This document shows positions 1-7,136 of a stretch of DNA of 64,000 nt, piece by piece. Within the stretch, counting starts at the first letter, position 1; each line of letters starts with the position of its first letter. The stretch is taken from the NCBI GenBank assembly GCA_004020365.1, contig SAQR01000013.1:1-64000 (forward strand), given 5' to 3'. A program made the translations under genes and the position numbers. The notes below the pieces were generated by a model that saw nothing but the letters and a program-made list of their open reading frames with translations, was not told the origin of the DNA and did no database searches. The DNA is from Mesorhizobium sp. Lineage in GTDB: Bacteria > Pseudomonadota > Alphaproteobacteria > Rhizobiales > Rhizobiaceae.

Positions 1-48
1 ATCTCCCCCCAAGTGGGGGAGATGTCCGGCAGGACAGAGGGGGGCGCC
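1..48. repeat. Palindromic intergenic repeat, partial at window edge
   Basis: Bases 1-23 form a near-perfect hairpin (ATCTCCCC arm pairing with GGGGAGAT), followed by a G-rich tail ending GGGGGGCGCC. The layout matches one half of the elements at 13849-13969 and 32802-32991. It lies just downstream of the decarboxylase stop codon, so the hairpin could also end that transcript. The left part is outside the window. Confidence 0.55.
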
Positions 49-56
49 GTAGAGCA

Positions 57-1544
57 CTACGGGAAGTTCAAAACCTCCTGTCCGAGCCGCACCGTCTCGC
101 GCACCAGCAGGTCAAGATCGTCGCGCCGGGTGCGGTGGTTGTTGATCGCTACCCTGAGGCAATGCTGGCCGTGCACCGTCGTGTCCGAAACGGCGGCGAT
201 GCCGCCTTCCTGCAGCCTCAGCATGATCTCGGTGTTGAGCGCCTTCTGCCGCTCCCCCGTCAGCCCGTCGCTACGGTAGCGAAAACAGACGATGTTGATT
301 CTCGGCGGCGCGACCAGTTCCAGCAGCGGTTCGGCCTCGATCAGCGCGCCGAGATAATGTCCCTGTGCGATGTTCTGGTCGATCAGCCGGCCGAATTTCT
401 CGACACCGTGCTGCTTCAGCGCCATCCACACCTTCAGCGCGCGAAAACCGCGTGACGTCTGCAGGCCAAAATCATGCAGCCACTGGCCCGACGCGAGGCC
501 GCGCGGCGTCGATTCGAGATATTCCGGAGTCACTGCGAAGGTGTTCCGATGCGCTGAAGCATCCCTCACCAGCGCGCAGCCGACCTCGAACGGGGCGTGC
601 AGCCATTTGTGCGGATCGAGCGCGATCGAGTCGGCCTGCTCGATGCCGGCAACGCGGTGGGAATTTTCCGGCGCGATGGCGATCAGCGCGCCGATGCAGC
701 CGTCGACATGGAACCAGAGGTCCTCCTGCGCCGCCAGCCTTGCAAGCGCCTGCAGATCGTCGATCGCGCCGGTGTTGACGGTGCCGGCCGTGCCGATCAC
801 GCAGGCCGGCCGAAAACCCGCGTTGCGGTCGGCGGCGATCGCCGACCGCAACGCGTCGATGTCGATCCGCAATCCGGCATCGGTCGGGATGCGGCGCAGC
901 GCCCGGTTGCCGAGGCCGAGCGCCTCCATCGCCTTGCGGTGGCAGGAGTGAACTTGGTCCGAGCCATAGAAACGCAGCGGCTGGTCGATGGCGGCAACGC
1001 CATGCTCGCGCACGTCGACGCCTGCCCTGGCGTTGCGGGCCACGGTCAGCCCGATGATGTTGGCCATCGAGCCGCCGCTGACCAGCGTGCCGCTGGCCGA
1101 TTGCGGAAAGCCCATCATCTGCTTGCACCAGTCGACGACCTGGCTGTCCATCAGCGCGGCGGCATGGTTGCCGCCGCCGAGGTTGGAGCCCTGGATCGCC
1201 GCCAGGAAATCGCCGAGCGCCCCGGTGAAATTGCTCGACCCCATGTACCAGGACCAGAAGCGCGGATGGATGTTGCCCATCGGGTAGGCCATCACGTTGC
1301 GGGCGACCTCGCCATAGACCTGGGCCAGCGGTTGAGGCGATCGCGGCAGTGGTGCCGCGAAAAACTCTCTCACCTCCGCCGGCATCTCCTGCCACACCGG
1401 GCGTTCTCTGATATCGCGCAGATAGTCGACGGCGTCGTCGACGATCCGGTGCGACAGCGCCTGCACATCGGCCCAGTCGAAGGGATCGAGCGTTTCTTCG
1501 GCAATCGTACCGGCAGTGCCGGCGGCTTTCAGCATGGCGTCCAT
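57..1544 (-). CDS. Pyridoxal-dependent decarboxylase, group II (aromatic amino acid/glutamate/cysteine-sulfinate type)
   Basis: A fold-type I PLP enzyme of about 495 aa, the usual length of group II amino-acid decarboxylases. The PLP-binding lysine lies in DPHKWLHAPFEVGCALV, with the upstream conserved stretch WFHVDGCIGA and the glycine-rich GTAGTVNTGAIDDL. I place the start at the methionine of MDAMLKAAG because upstream codons read through the end of the neighbouring gene as Arg-rich sequence. It lies 22 bp downstream of the cysteine-synthase-like gene on the same strand, so the two are probably co-transcribed. The substrate cannot be told from sequence; glutamate, aromatic amino acids, cysteine sulfinate or cysteate are all known in this family. 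Family call firm, substrate unknown. Confidence 0.88.
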   Translation of the reverse strand: MDAMLKAAGTAGTIAEETLDPFDWADVQALSHRIVDDAVDYLRDIRERPVWQEMPAEVREFFAAPLPRSPQPLAQVYGEVARNVMAYPMGNIHPRFWSWYMGSSNFTGALGDFLAAIQGSNLGGGNHAAALMDSQVVDWCKQMMGFPQSASGTLVSGGSMANIIGLTVARNARAGVDVREHGVAAIDQPLRFYGSDQVHSCHRKAMEALGLGNRALRRIPTDAGLRIDIDALRSAIAADRNAGFRPACVIGTAGTVNTGAIDDLQALARLAAQEDLWFHVDGCIGALIAIAPENSHRVAGIEQADSIALDPHKWLHAPFEVGCALVRDASAHRNTFAVTPEYLESTPRGLASGQWLHDFGLQTSRGFRALKVWMALKQHGVEKFGRLIDQNIAQGHYLGALIEAEPLLELVAPPRINIVCFRYRSDGLTGERQKALNTEIMLRLQEGGIAAVSDTTVHGQHCLRVAINNHRTRRDDLDLLVRETVRLGQEVLNFP

Positions 1545-1566
1545 CCGCGTTGCTCCCGATGCGCAA

Positions 1567-2655
1567 TCATTCGGCCGGGAACTGGCAGCCCGGCGTCGAG
1601 CGCGACAGCGCGATCTCCTCATCGTCCATCTCGGCTTCGATGCCGTCGAACAGCGGCGTCGTCATGTAGCGTTCGCCAGTGTCGGGAAGCATGCACAGGA
1701 TCACCGAGCCGGGTGCGGCTTTTTCGGCGATCTGGCGTGCCACGGCAAAGGTCGCTCCGCCGGAGATGCCGGTGAAAATCCCTTCCTTTTGCGCCAGCGC
1801 CTTGGCCCATTTGATGCCCTCGGGCCCGGCAATCGGCACGACCTCGTCATAGAGGCTGGCGTCGACCGCCTCCTGCAGCACGTCCGGAATGAAGTCGGGG
1901 GTCCAGCCCTGGATCGGGTGCGGCTCGAAGGCCGGATGGCTGTTGGCGGGTGCGCCGTCGTCGCCGCGCTCCTGCGCCTTGCCGCTGCCGATGAGCTGGG
2001 CATTGGCGGGTTCGGCCAGCACGATCCGGATCTCGGGACGCTCGCGGCGCAGCACGCGCCCGACACCCACGACGGTGCCGCCGGTTCCGTAGCCGGTGAC
2101 GAAGCAGTCGAGCCGCGATCCGGCGAAGTCGTTGATGATCTCGCGCGCCGTCGTCGCCTCGTGAATGGCGGCATTGGCCTTGGTCTCGAACTGACGGGCC
2201 AGGAACCAGCCATTGGCCTTGGCGAGCTCGACCGCCTTGTTGTACATGCCAAAACCCTTCTGGGCGCGCGGCGTCAGCACCACCTTGGCGCCCAGCATGC
2301 GCATCAGCTTGCGGCGCTCGATGGAGAAACTGTCGGCCATCGTCACAACCAGCGGATAGCCCTTCTGCGCGCAGACCATGGCCAGACCGATGCCGGTGTT
2401 GCCGCTGGTTGCCTCGACGACCGTCTGGCCCGGCTTCAGGGCGCCGCTGCGCTCGCCCTCCTCGATGATGTTGAGCGCCAGCCGGTCCTTCACCGACGCC
2501 GCCGGATTGAAGAACTCGGCCTTCACATAGATCGTCACATGATCGGGGCCGAGATTGTTGATCCGGATCGCCGGCGTGTCGCCGACCGTGTCGATAATGC
2601 TGTCGAACAAGCGGCCGCGACCGGCCGTGGTTCTGATTTTCCGTTGCTGCAACAT
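1567..2655 (-). CDS. Cysteine synthase-like PLP enzyme (CysK paralogue)
   Basis: Fold-type II PLP enzyme of 362 aa. The PLP lysine is in NPAASVKDRLA, the substrate-binding loop is EATSGNTGIG, and the phosphate-binding glycines are in GYGTGGTVVG. It is longer than a canonical CysK (about 310-325 aa, as in the second copy at 31746) because of an insert around QLIGSGKAQERGDDGAPANSH and an acidic C-terminus (EAEMDDEEIALS). These differences suggest a paralogue making a beta-substituted alanine rather than the housekeeping cysteine enzyme; that is inference. It precedes the PLP decarboxylase in a likely two-gene operon, divergent from a SARP-type regulator. Confidence 0.85.
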   Translation of the reverse strand: MLQQRKIRTTAGRGRLFDSIIDTVGDTPAIRINNLGPDHVTIYVKAEFFNPAASVKDRLALNIIEEGERSGALKPGQTVVEATSGNTGIGLAMVCAQKGYPLVVTMADSFSIERRKLMRMLGAKVVLTPRAQKGFGMYNKAVELAKANGWFLARQFETKANAAIHEATTAREIINDFAGSRLDCFVTGYGTGGTVVGVGRVLRRERPEIRIVLAEPANAQLIGSGKAQERGDDGAPANSHPAFEPHPIQGWTPDFIPDVLQEAVDASLYDEVVPIAGPEGIKWAKALAQKEGIFTGISGGATFAVARQIAEKAAPGSVILCMLPDTGERYMTTPLFDGIEAEMDDEEIALSRSTPGCQFPAE

Positions 2656-2875
2656 GTCTGTTCTCCCCTTTTTGTTGTCGTCACGAGGTGTTCGTTGTCA
2701 CGAGCCGGTTACAAACCGGCGGCTTGGGCGGCGAGGTTTCGAGACCTTGTCGCGATACGGTCCGTTGCCGTCAACGCGGCCCGGAAAGCTGGCAATGCCG
2801 GCAACCGGCGCGGAAAATTCGTTGCCGGATGCCCTCGATCGCTTTCGATGGTAAAACAGAGGACAACTGGCCAGC
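2656..2875. promoter_or_regulatory. Divergent promoter region with repeated GTCACGAG octamers
   Basis: This 220-bp gap separates the cysteine-synthase-like gene (leftward) from the SARP-type regulator (rightward) and must hold both promoters. The octamer GTCACGAG occurs at 2680-2687 and again at 2697-2704, a 17-bp direct repeat 25-50 bases from the leftward start. SARP-type regulators usually bind direct repeats, so this is a possible target; the 17-bp period is not the typical 11-bp spacing. Confidence 0.35.
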
Positions 2876-4966
2876 GTGGGAGCAAGCGTGGAAACGCACG
2901 TGGAATCCGCTCGATCGAGCCTGGACGGCGCAGCGGCCGGGGTGTCGGTGCGGCTGCTCGGGCCGCTGACGGTCATCCGTGAGGGCGCCACCGTGCAACT
3001 GCCGGCATCGCGCAAGCTGCGCGCGCTCTTCGCCTATCTGGCGCTCGCGCCGCATGCCGTCGGCCGCAGCCGCCTGTGCGAGCTTTTGTGGGATGTGCCG
3101 AACGATCCGAGGGGCGAGCTTCGCTGGTGCCTCAGCAAGCTCAGGGGCATTTTTGACGAAGCGGATCGCCACAGGATCGAAACATCAGGCGACACGGTCG
3201 CGCTCGATCTGAAGGGCGTTTCCGTCGACGCCTTCGATGTCGCCTCGGCCGCCGCCAGGGGCATCGAGACGCTCGATCTTGAGCGGCTGCAGGCCCTGTC
3301 CGGACTATTCGTCGGCGACTTCCTCGACGGGCTGGAGATCGACCGCAGCCCGCATTTCAACAGCTGGCTGATCGCGCAACGCCGCCGCTTCAGCTCGTGG
3401 CACGCCGCCATTCTGGAACAGCTCGTCAGCAAGCTGCCGGCGGATGCCGACGAAATGTCCGCGCATCTGGAGAAATGGCTGGAACTCAATCCGTTCGACG
3501 AGCGCGCGCACGTGGCACTTCTGACAAGCCTGGCGCGGCGCGGCCAGATCGCTGCCTGCGAGGACCATCTTGCTTCGGCGGCGCAGCTGTTTGCTTCGGA
3601 GGATCTCGATTTCGGACCCGTTCGTGAGGCATGGCGGACGATCCGCAGCGAACGACCTGCCGCGACGCTCCGGGCGCAGCCGGCGCTGTTGCCCGCAGCT
3701 GCGCAAGCGTCAATTGTGCTTCCCGATACTGCTCCGTCGAAGGCCTCGCTGGCGGTAATGCCGTTTGTTGAGGAAGCCGGAATCGGCGGCCCTCGCGGCG
3801 GCCCCTCTCACGGCGGCCCCTCTTGCGGTGGCCCCTCTTGCGGTGGATTGGCCGACGGCCTCACCCACGACATCATCACCCGTCTGGCCAAGCTCAGGGA
3901 TTTCTTCGTCATCGCCCGCGGCTCGGTCTTTGCGCTGGCCGAAAAGAACATCGCGCCGGAAGATGCCGGCCGGCGGCTCAACGTCGACTACGTCGCCACC
4001 GGGACGGTGCGCAGCCAGGCTGGCCGTGTCGCGGTCAGCGTCGAACTTGTCGAGGTGCGCACGGCCAGGATCGTCTGGGCCGAAACCTTCGAACGCAGGC
4101 CCGACGACATCTTTGCCGTCCTCGACGATATCGGCAACAGCATCGTCTCGTCGATCTCCGCCGAGATCGAGATGGTCGAGCGCAACCGCGCCATGCTGAA
4201 AGCCCCCAGCTCGCTGAACGCCTGGGAAGCCTACCATCGCGGCCTCTGGCACATGTATCGGTTCACCCGCACGGAAAACGAGCAGGCCCGGCATTTCTTC
4301 GAAATGGCATTGAAGCTCGATCCGACCTTCGCCCGCGCCTATGCCGGCCTGTCCTTCACCCATTGGCAGAACGCCTTTCAGCGCTGGGGAGACCGCGACC
4401 AGGAAAGCGCGCTCGCCTTCGAGACCGCCGGCCAAAGTCTTCTGATCGACGATCATAATCCGGCCGCGCACTGGGCCATGGGCCGGGCGCTGTGGTTGCG
4501 CGGCGAGCAGGACGGCTCCCTCATCGAGCTGGAACGGGCCGTCGATCTCAGCCCCAACTTTGCGCTCGGCCACTACGCGCTTTCGTTTGTCCACTCGCAG
4601 TCGGGTGATCCGAACGCGGCGATCGGTTCATCCGATCACTCGCGCCACCTGAGCCCGTTCGATCCGCTGCTGTTTGGCATGCTCGGCGCCAGGGCGATGG
4701 CGCATGTCCGCCTCGGCCAGTTCGACGAGGCCGCCGAATGGGCGCTGAAGGCCGCCGCCCGTCCCAACGCCCATGCCATCATCCTGGCGATCGCGGCGCA
4801 CTGCCTGGCGCTGGCGGGGCGGCTTGACGAGGCCCGCACTTTCGCGGCCGCCATCCGCAAGACGCTGCCGAACTACTGTGCCGACGATTTCATCGGCACC
4901 TTCCGCTTCGAGCCGGACGCCGCAGCCCTGTTCCGGCAAGGCGCCAGGCGCATCGGGTTGGGGTGA
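2876..4966 (+). CDS. SARP-type transcriptional regulator with TolB-like and TPR domains
   Basis: A 696-aa one-polypeptide regulator. Residues ~23-115 form an OmpR-like winged helix (VSVRLLGPLTVIREG, then SRKLRALFAYLAL and GRSRLCELLW), followed to ~260 by a bacterial transcriptional activation domain. A TolB-like N-terminal segment follows (SLAVMPF...GLADGLTHDIITRL...VDYVATGTVR), then TPR-type helices to the end (for example ALKLDPTFARAYAGLSFTHW). The GTG start is the best available but uncertain. The TolB-like segment is interrupted by a Gly-Gly-Pro-Ser tandem repeat. It is transcribed away from the decarboxylase operon, which it probably controls. No membrane segment is evident, so it should act in the cytoplasm. 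Confidence 0.8.
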   Translation: MGASVETHVESARSSLDGAAAGVSVRLLGPLTVIREGATVQLPASRKLRALFAYLALAPHAVGRSRLCELLWDVPNDPRGELRWCLSKLRGIFDEADRHRIETSGDTVALDLKGVSVDAFDVASAAARGIETLDLERLQALSGLFVGDFLDGLEIDRSPHFNSWLIAQRRRFSSWHAAILEQLVSKLPADADEMSAHLEKWLELNPFDERAHVALLTSLARRGQIAACEDHLASAAQLFASEDLDFGPVREAWRTIRSERPAATLRAQPALLPAAAQASIVLPDTAPSKASLAVMPFVEEAGIGGPRGGPSHGGPSCGGPSCGGLADGLTHDIITRLAKLRDFFVIARGSVFALAEKNIAPEDAGRRLNVDYVATGTVRSQAGRVAVSVELVEVRTARIVWAETFERRPDDIFAVLDDIGNSIVSSISAEIEMVERNRAMLKAPSSLNAWEAYHRGLWHMYRFTRTENEQARHFFEMALKLDPTFARAYAGLSFTHWQNAFQRWGDRDQESALAFETAGQSLLIDDHNPAAHWAMGRALWLRGEQDGSLIELERAVDLSPNFALGHYALSFVHSQSGDPNAAIGSSDHSRHLSPFDPLLFGMLGARAMAHVRLGQFDEAAEWALKAAARPNAHAIILAIAAHCLALAGRLDEARTFAAAIRKTLPNYCADDFIGTFRFEPDAAALFRQGARRIGLG
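3785..3846 (+). repeat. 15-bp in-frame tandem repeat in the SARP-type gene
   Basis: A 15-bp unit beginning GGCGGCCCCTCT occurs three times (3797-3811, 3812-3826, 3827-3841), with shortened units on each side. It encodes GGPSH/GGPSC/GGPSC. Being a multiple of three, copy-number changes would stay in frame. It replaces the loop between the first TolB-like strand (AVMPF) and GLADGLTHDI. Confidence 0.85.
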
Positions 4967-5037
4967 ACCAACCCATTCGGGCCTGACTCGGCCTAGGCGT
5001 TTGGTTCTGCTCCGCTGGAGCACTGCCGCAAGGCAAC

Positions 5038-5099
5038 GGCATGGATCCTAGGTCTGCGCCGCGTCGCTTCGCTCCTTACTTCGCCCTGGGATGAGGAAG
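5038..5099 (+). repeat. Single arm copy of the MITE-like repeat
   Basis: Contains GGTCTGCGCCGCGTCGCTTC followed by a CGCCCTGGGATGA block. The same sequence recurs at 5370-5414 in the same orientation and inverted at 5250-5297. It appears to be a solo or partial copy of the element annotated at 5191-5463. Confidence 0.7.
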
Positions 5100-5190
5100 T
5101 CGTGGTGGTTTATGCCAATCGCCAGCGTTGGAGATTTGTCTGCCCGACTGGTCGGCAGCGTAGGTCCACAGCACTTTCAGCAGCGAATCT

Positions 5191-5463
5191 CAGTGGCAAT
5201 CGCAAACCTCCAGGATTAGCCGAAACACCCCTCCCTTCGTCATCCAAGGGCGGAGCAGGAGCGAAGCGACGTCGCGGAGACCCTGGGATCCATGCCGTGA
5301 CATCAGCCGAGGAATGCAACGGCCCAGAACGGCGCTTGCATCCGCAACGATGCCAGCTACCCTTCGACCGGTCTGCGCCGCGTCGCTTCGCTCATTGCTT
5401 CGCCCTGGGATGACGAAGGGAGGGATGCTTCCGCTAGTCTCAAAGGTTTGCGATTCGCCACTG
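5191..5463. mobile_element. MITE-like element with ~100-bp terminal inverted repeats
   Basis: The left arm (from CAGTGGCAATCGCAAACCT at 5191 through the GGATCCATGCCGTGA block near 5300) is matched in reverse complement by the right arm (from GGTCTGCGCCGCG near 5370 to AGGTTTGCGATTCGCCACTG at 5463), with scattered mismatches and a unique loop of roughly 70 bp. No protein is encoded. The whole 4967-5553 interval holds no supported gene, only this element and the solo arm at 5038-5099. It has the shape of a non-autonomous miniature inverted-repeat element. Confidence 0.65.
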
Positions 5464-5553
5464 ACGGGAACGTTCGCTGCCGATCACTGATCTGTCAAAA
5501 TCACTGTATCGACGAACAGGAAAACCACGCTTCTCTCAGTTGGCTTGCCGCAA

Positions 5554-5793
5554 CTATATGCCGAGCATCGACTTGGCCTGGTTGAGCGCAGCCTCTGATC
5601 CTGCATGATCGCCGGCGGCGTGCAATTTCTCGCCCTGGGCGCGCAGTTCCTTGACTTTGGTCTTGTCCGCCTCGGCGATGGTCGCTGTCGGCAACGCCGC
5701 GTCGATCGCGGCCATGATGGTCGGGCATGAATTCGCAAAGGCTGTCGCAGGAACGACCGCCAGGAAAACCGCAAGCGAAATTGATCGTAACAT
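5554..5793 (-). CDS. Small exported hypothetical protein
   Basis: A 79-residue protein. MLRSISLAVFLAVVPATAFA is a typical Sec signal peptide with an AFA cleavage site, giving a mature chain of about 59 residues. It continues with NSCPTIMAAIDAALP and the helical, charged KVKELRAQGEKLHAAGDHAGSEAALNQAKSML, which resembles a short TPR-like or helical-hairpin repeat. I chose this methionine because GGGAGAAA sits at the right distance upstream and the signal peptide begins there. I do not recognise a family; a periplasmic location is the only functional statement supported. Confidence 0.7.
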   Translation of the reverse strand: MLRSISLAVFLAVVPATAFANSCPTIMAAIDAALPTATIAEADKTKVKELRAQGEKLHAAGDHAGSEAALNQAKSMLGI

Positions 5794-6035
5794 AGACGTT
5801 TCTCCCTTGCCGGAACACGCAATTTCGGCGCCCGGCGCAGGAATGGTACAGCCAATGCGCGAACGTGCCAATCACGATGATGCCGCTGGGTTGGGGCACG
5901 CTGCGGTCGGCCGGGCTTTTTCTCGTGGTTTCTGAATCTTTCACCCCGGCTGGTCGCCAACTTCGTCACGTCAAAAGTCGACGCCAGGTTCGCGGCAATC
6001 GTCAGATCGCCGCAAAATCCTTCGACCAGTGCGGA

Positions 6036-6365
6036 TCAGGTGGGCTGAACGGATTTGATATTGCCGTCCGTATCGACAAGGCAGCTTGTCTTTTTGCCGC
6101 TGGCATCGAGTTCGACCTGATAGGTATTGGAATCGATCTTGCTCGATGAAACCGGAAGTATTTTGGTGCTGTCGGCACCGCTCGCCTTGGCGGCCGCGTC
6201 GGCGCAAAGCAGCTGAAGGTCCGCCGGGGCCGTCTCGACCTGGGTCCTGGACATCTGGTCCTGAGGCGGCGGCGGCGGCGCGCTGACGCAAGCGCTCAAG
6301 GCCCCCGCCAAGAATCCAATTGCTATTGCCCGGATCGAAGTTCTCACTGCAGGTTTTGCCGACAT
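6036..6365 (-). CDS. Small putative lipoprotein
   Basis: A 109-aa protein. The N-terminus has positive charges (AVRTSIR), a hydrophobic stretch (AIAIGFLAGA) and the lipobox LSAC, followed by VSAPPPPPQDQM, so it should be lipid-modified at that cysteine and anchored to a membrane. The rest has two cysteines (LLCADAAA and KTSCLVD) and no family I recognise. GGAGAGGG lies upstream of the chosen start. A 14-bp tandem repeat fills the space between this gene and the L,D-transpeptidase gene upstream on the same strand. Confidence 0.72.
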   Translation of the reverse strand: MSAKPAVRTSIRAIAIGFLAGALSACVSAPPPPPQDQMSRTQVETAPADLQLLCADAAAKASGADSTKILPVSSSKIDSNTYQVELDASGKKTSCLVDTDGNIKSVQPT

Positions 6366-6389
6366 TGCTTGGTCCCTCTCCGAATGCCG

Positions 6390-6458
6390 CTTCACACACA
6401 CCGGCTTCACACGCCCGGCTTCACACACCCGGCTTCACACACCCGGGCTTCATACGCC
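6390..6458. repeat. 14-bp tandem repeat spanning the 3' end of the L,D-transpeptidase gene
   Basis: A unit close to CTTCACACACCCGG repeats four times with 14- to 15-bp spacing (6390, 6405, 6419, 6433), followed by a decayed fifth unit at 6448. It starts inside the last codons of the L,D-transpeptidase gene and reaches to within about 25 bp of the lipoprotein start. Confidence 0.85.
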
Positions 6459-7136
6459 CTTGTAAAGTGCCGCCCCCTGCATGAGGACGATGACCTTGGC
6501 GCCAACCTTGACGCGTGATGCCAGATCGGTGATGTCGTCGTTCCGCATCCGGATACAGCCTGATGACACGTCGAGCCCGATCGTCCACGGCTCCGGCGTG
6601 CCGTGTATCCGGTAGATCGTGTCCTGGTCGCGCTCATACAGATAGAGCGCCCTGGCGCCGAGCGGGTTGTCGGGCCCTCCCGGCATGCCTCCCGCATGTT
6701 TGACAGCATTCGGATCGCGAGCGACCATTTCGGCTGGCGGCGTCCAGGTCGGCCATTCCGCCATGCGGCCGACGCGCACGATTCCGGCCCATCCAAAGCC
6801 TTCCCGGCCGACGCCGATACCGTAACGCATGGCGCGCTGACCCGGCTGCACCAGATAGAGAAAATGCTGGTTGCCGTCGATGATGATCGTACCAGGCACT
6901 TCCGCGGTGCGGAACTTGACCATCTGCGGGCGAAACGCCTCTGGCACCTGATTATGCGCGGCATAGTATTTGCGCGCCTTGGCGCGGTCGTAGTCCACCC
7001 ATTTGCGGGTTTTCGGATCGAAAACCTGGGTTCCAGCAGCCAGCGCCGCCACCGCGACAAGACCGAGCGCTACCGCGACAATTGCCGTCAGGGAGCGACG
7101 CTGGGCGCGTCCTGCTATCGTCAGCTTTCCGGTCAT
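6450..7136 (-). CDS. L,D-transpeptidase (YkuD/ErfK family)
   Basis: A 228-aa exported enzyme that should cross-link or modify peptidoglycan in the periplasm. An N-terminal hydrophobic segment (LTAIVAVALGLVAVAALAAG) is the signal or anchor. The catalytic motif is intact: histidine in IYRIHGTPEP, and nucleophilic cysteine in SSGCIRMRN, the SxGC.R signature of the family. The domain starts around VPGTIIIDGNQHFLYLV. The start overlaps the stop of the upstream substrate-binding protein gene by ATGA, so the two are translationally coupled. Which L,D-reaction (3-3 cross-link or protein attachment) cannot be told. Confidence 0.9.
   Translation of the reverse strand: MTGKLTIAGRAQRRSLTAIVAVALGLVAVAALAAGTQVFDPKTRKWVDYDRAKARKYYAAHNQVPEAFRPQMVKFRTAEVPGTIIIDGNQHFLYLVQPGQRAMRYGIGVGREGFGWAGIVRVGRMAEWPTWTPPAEMVARDPNAVKHAGGMPGGPDNPLGARALYLYERDQDTIYRIHGTPEPWTIGLDVSSGCIRMRNDDITDLASRVKVGAKVIVLMQGAALYKGV

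Noticed and set aside
597-1775. 392-codon plus-strand frame opposite the PLP decarboxylase
   Set aside because: Antisense to a gene with an intact PLP lysine motif; no domain character.
5102-5413. Possible protein from the repeat-containing interval
   Set aside because: The frame runs through the inverted-repeat element; its sequence follows the repeats and has no protein features.
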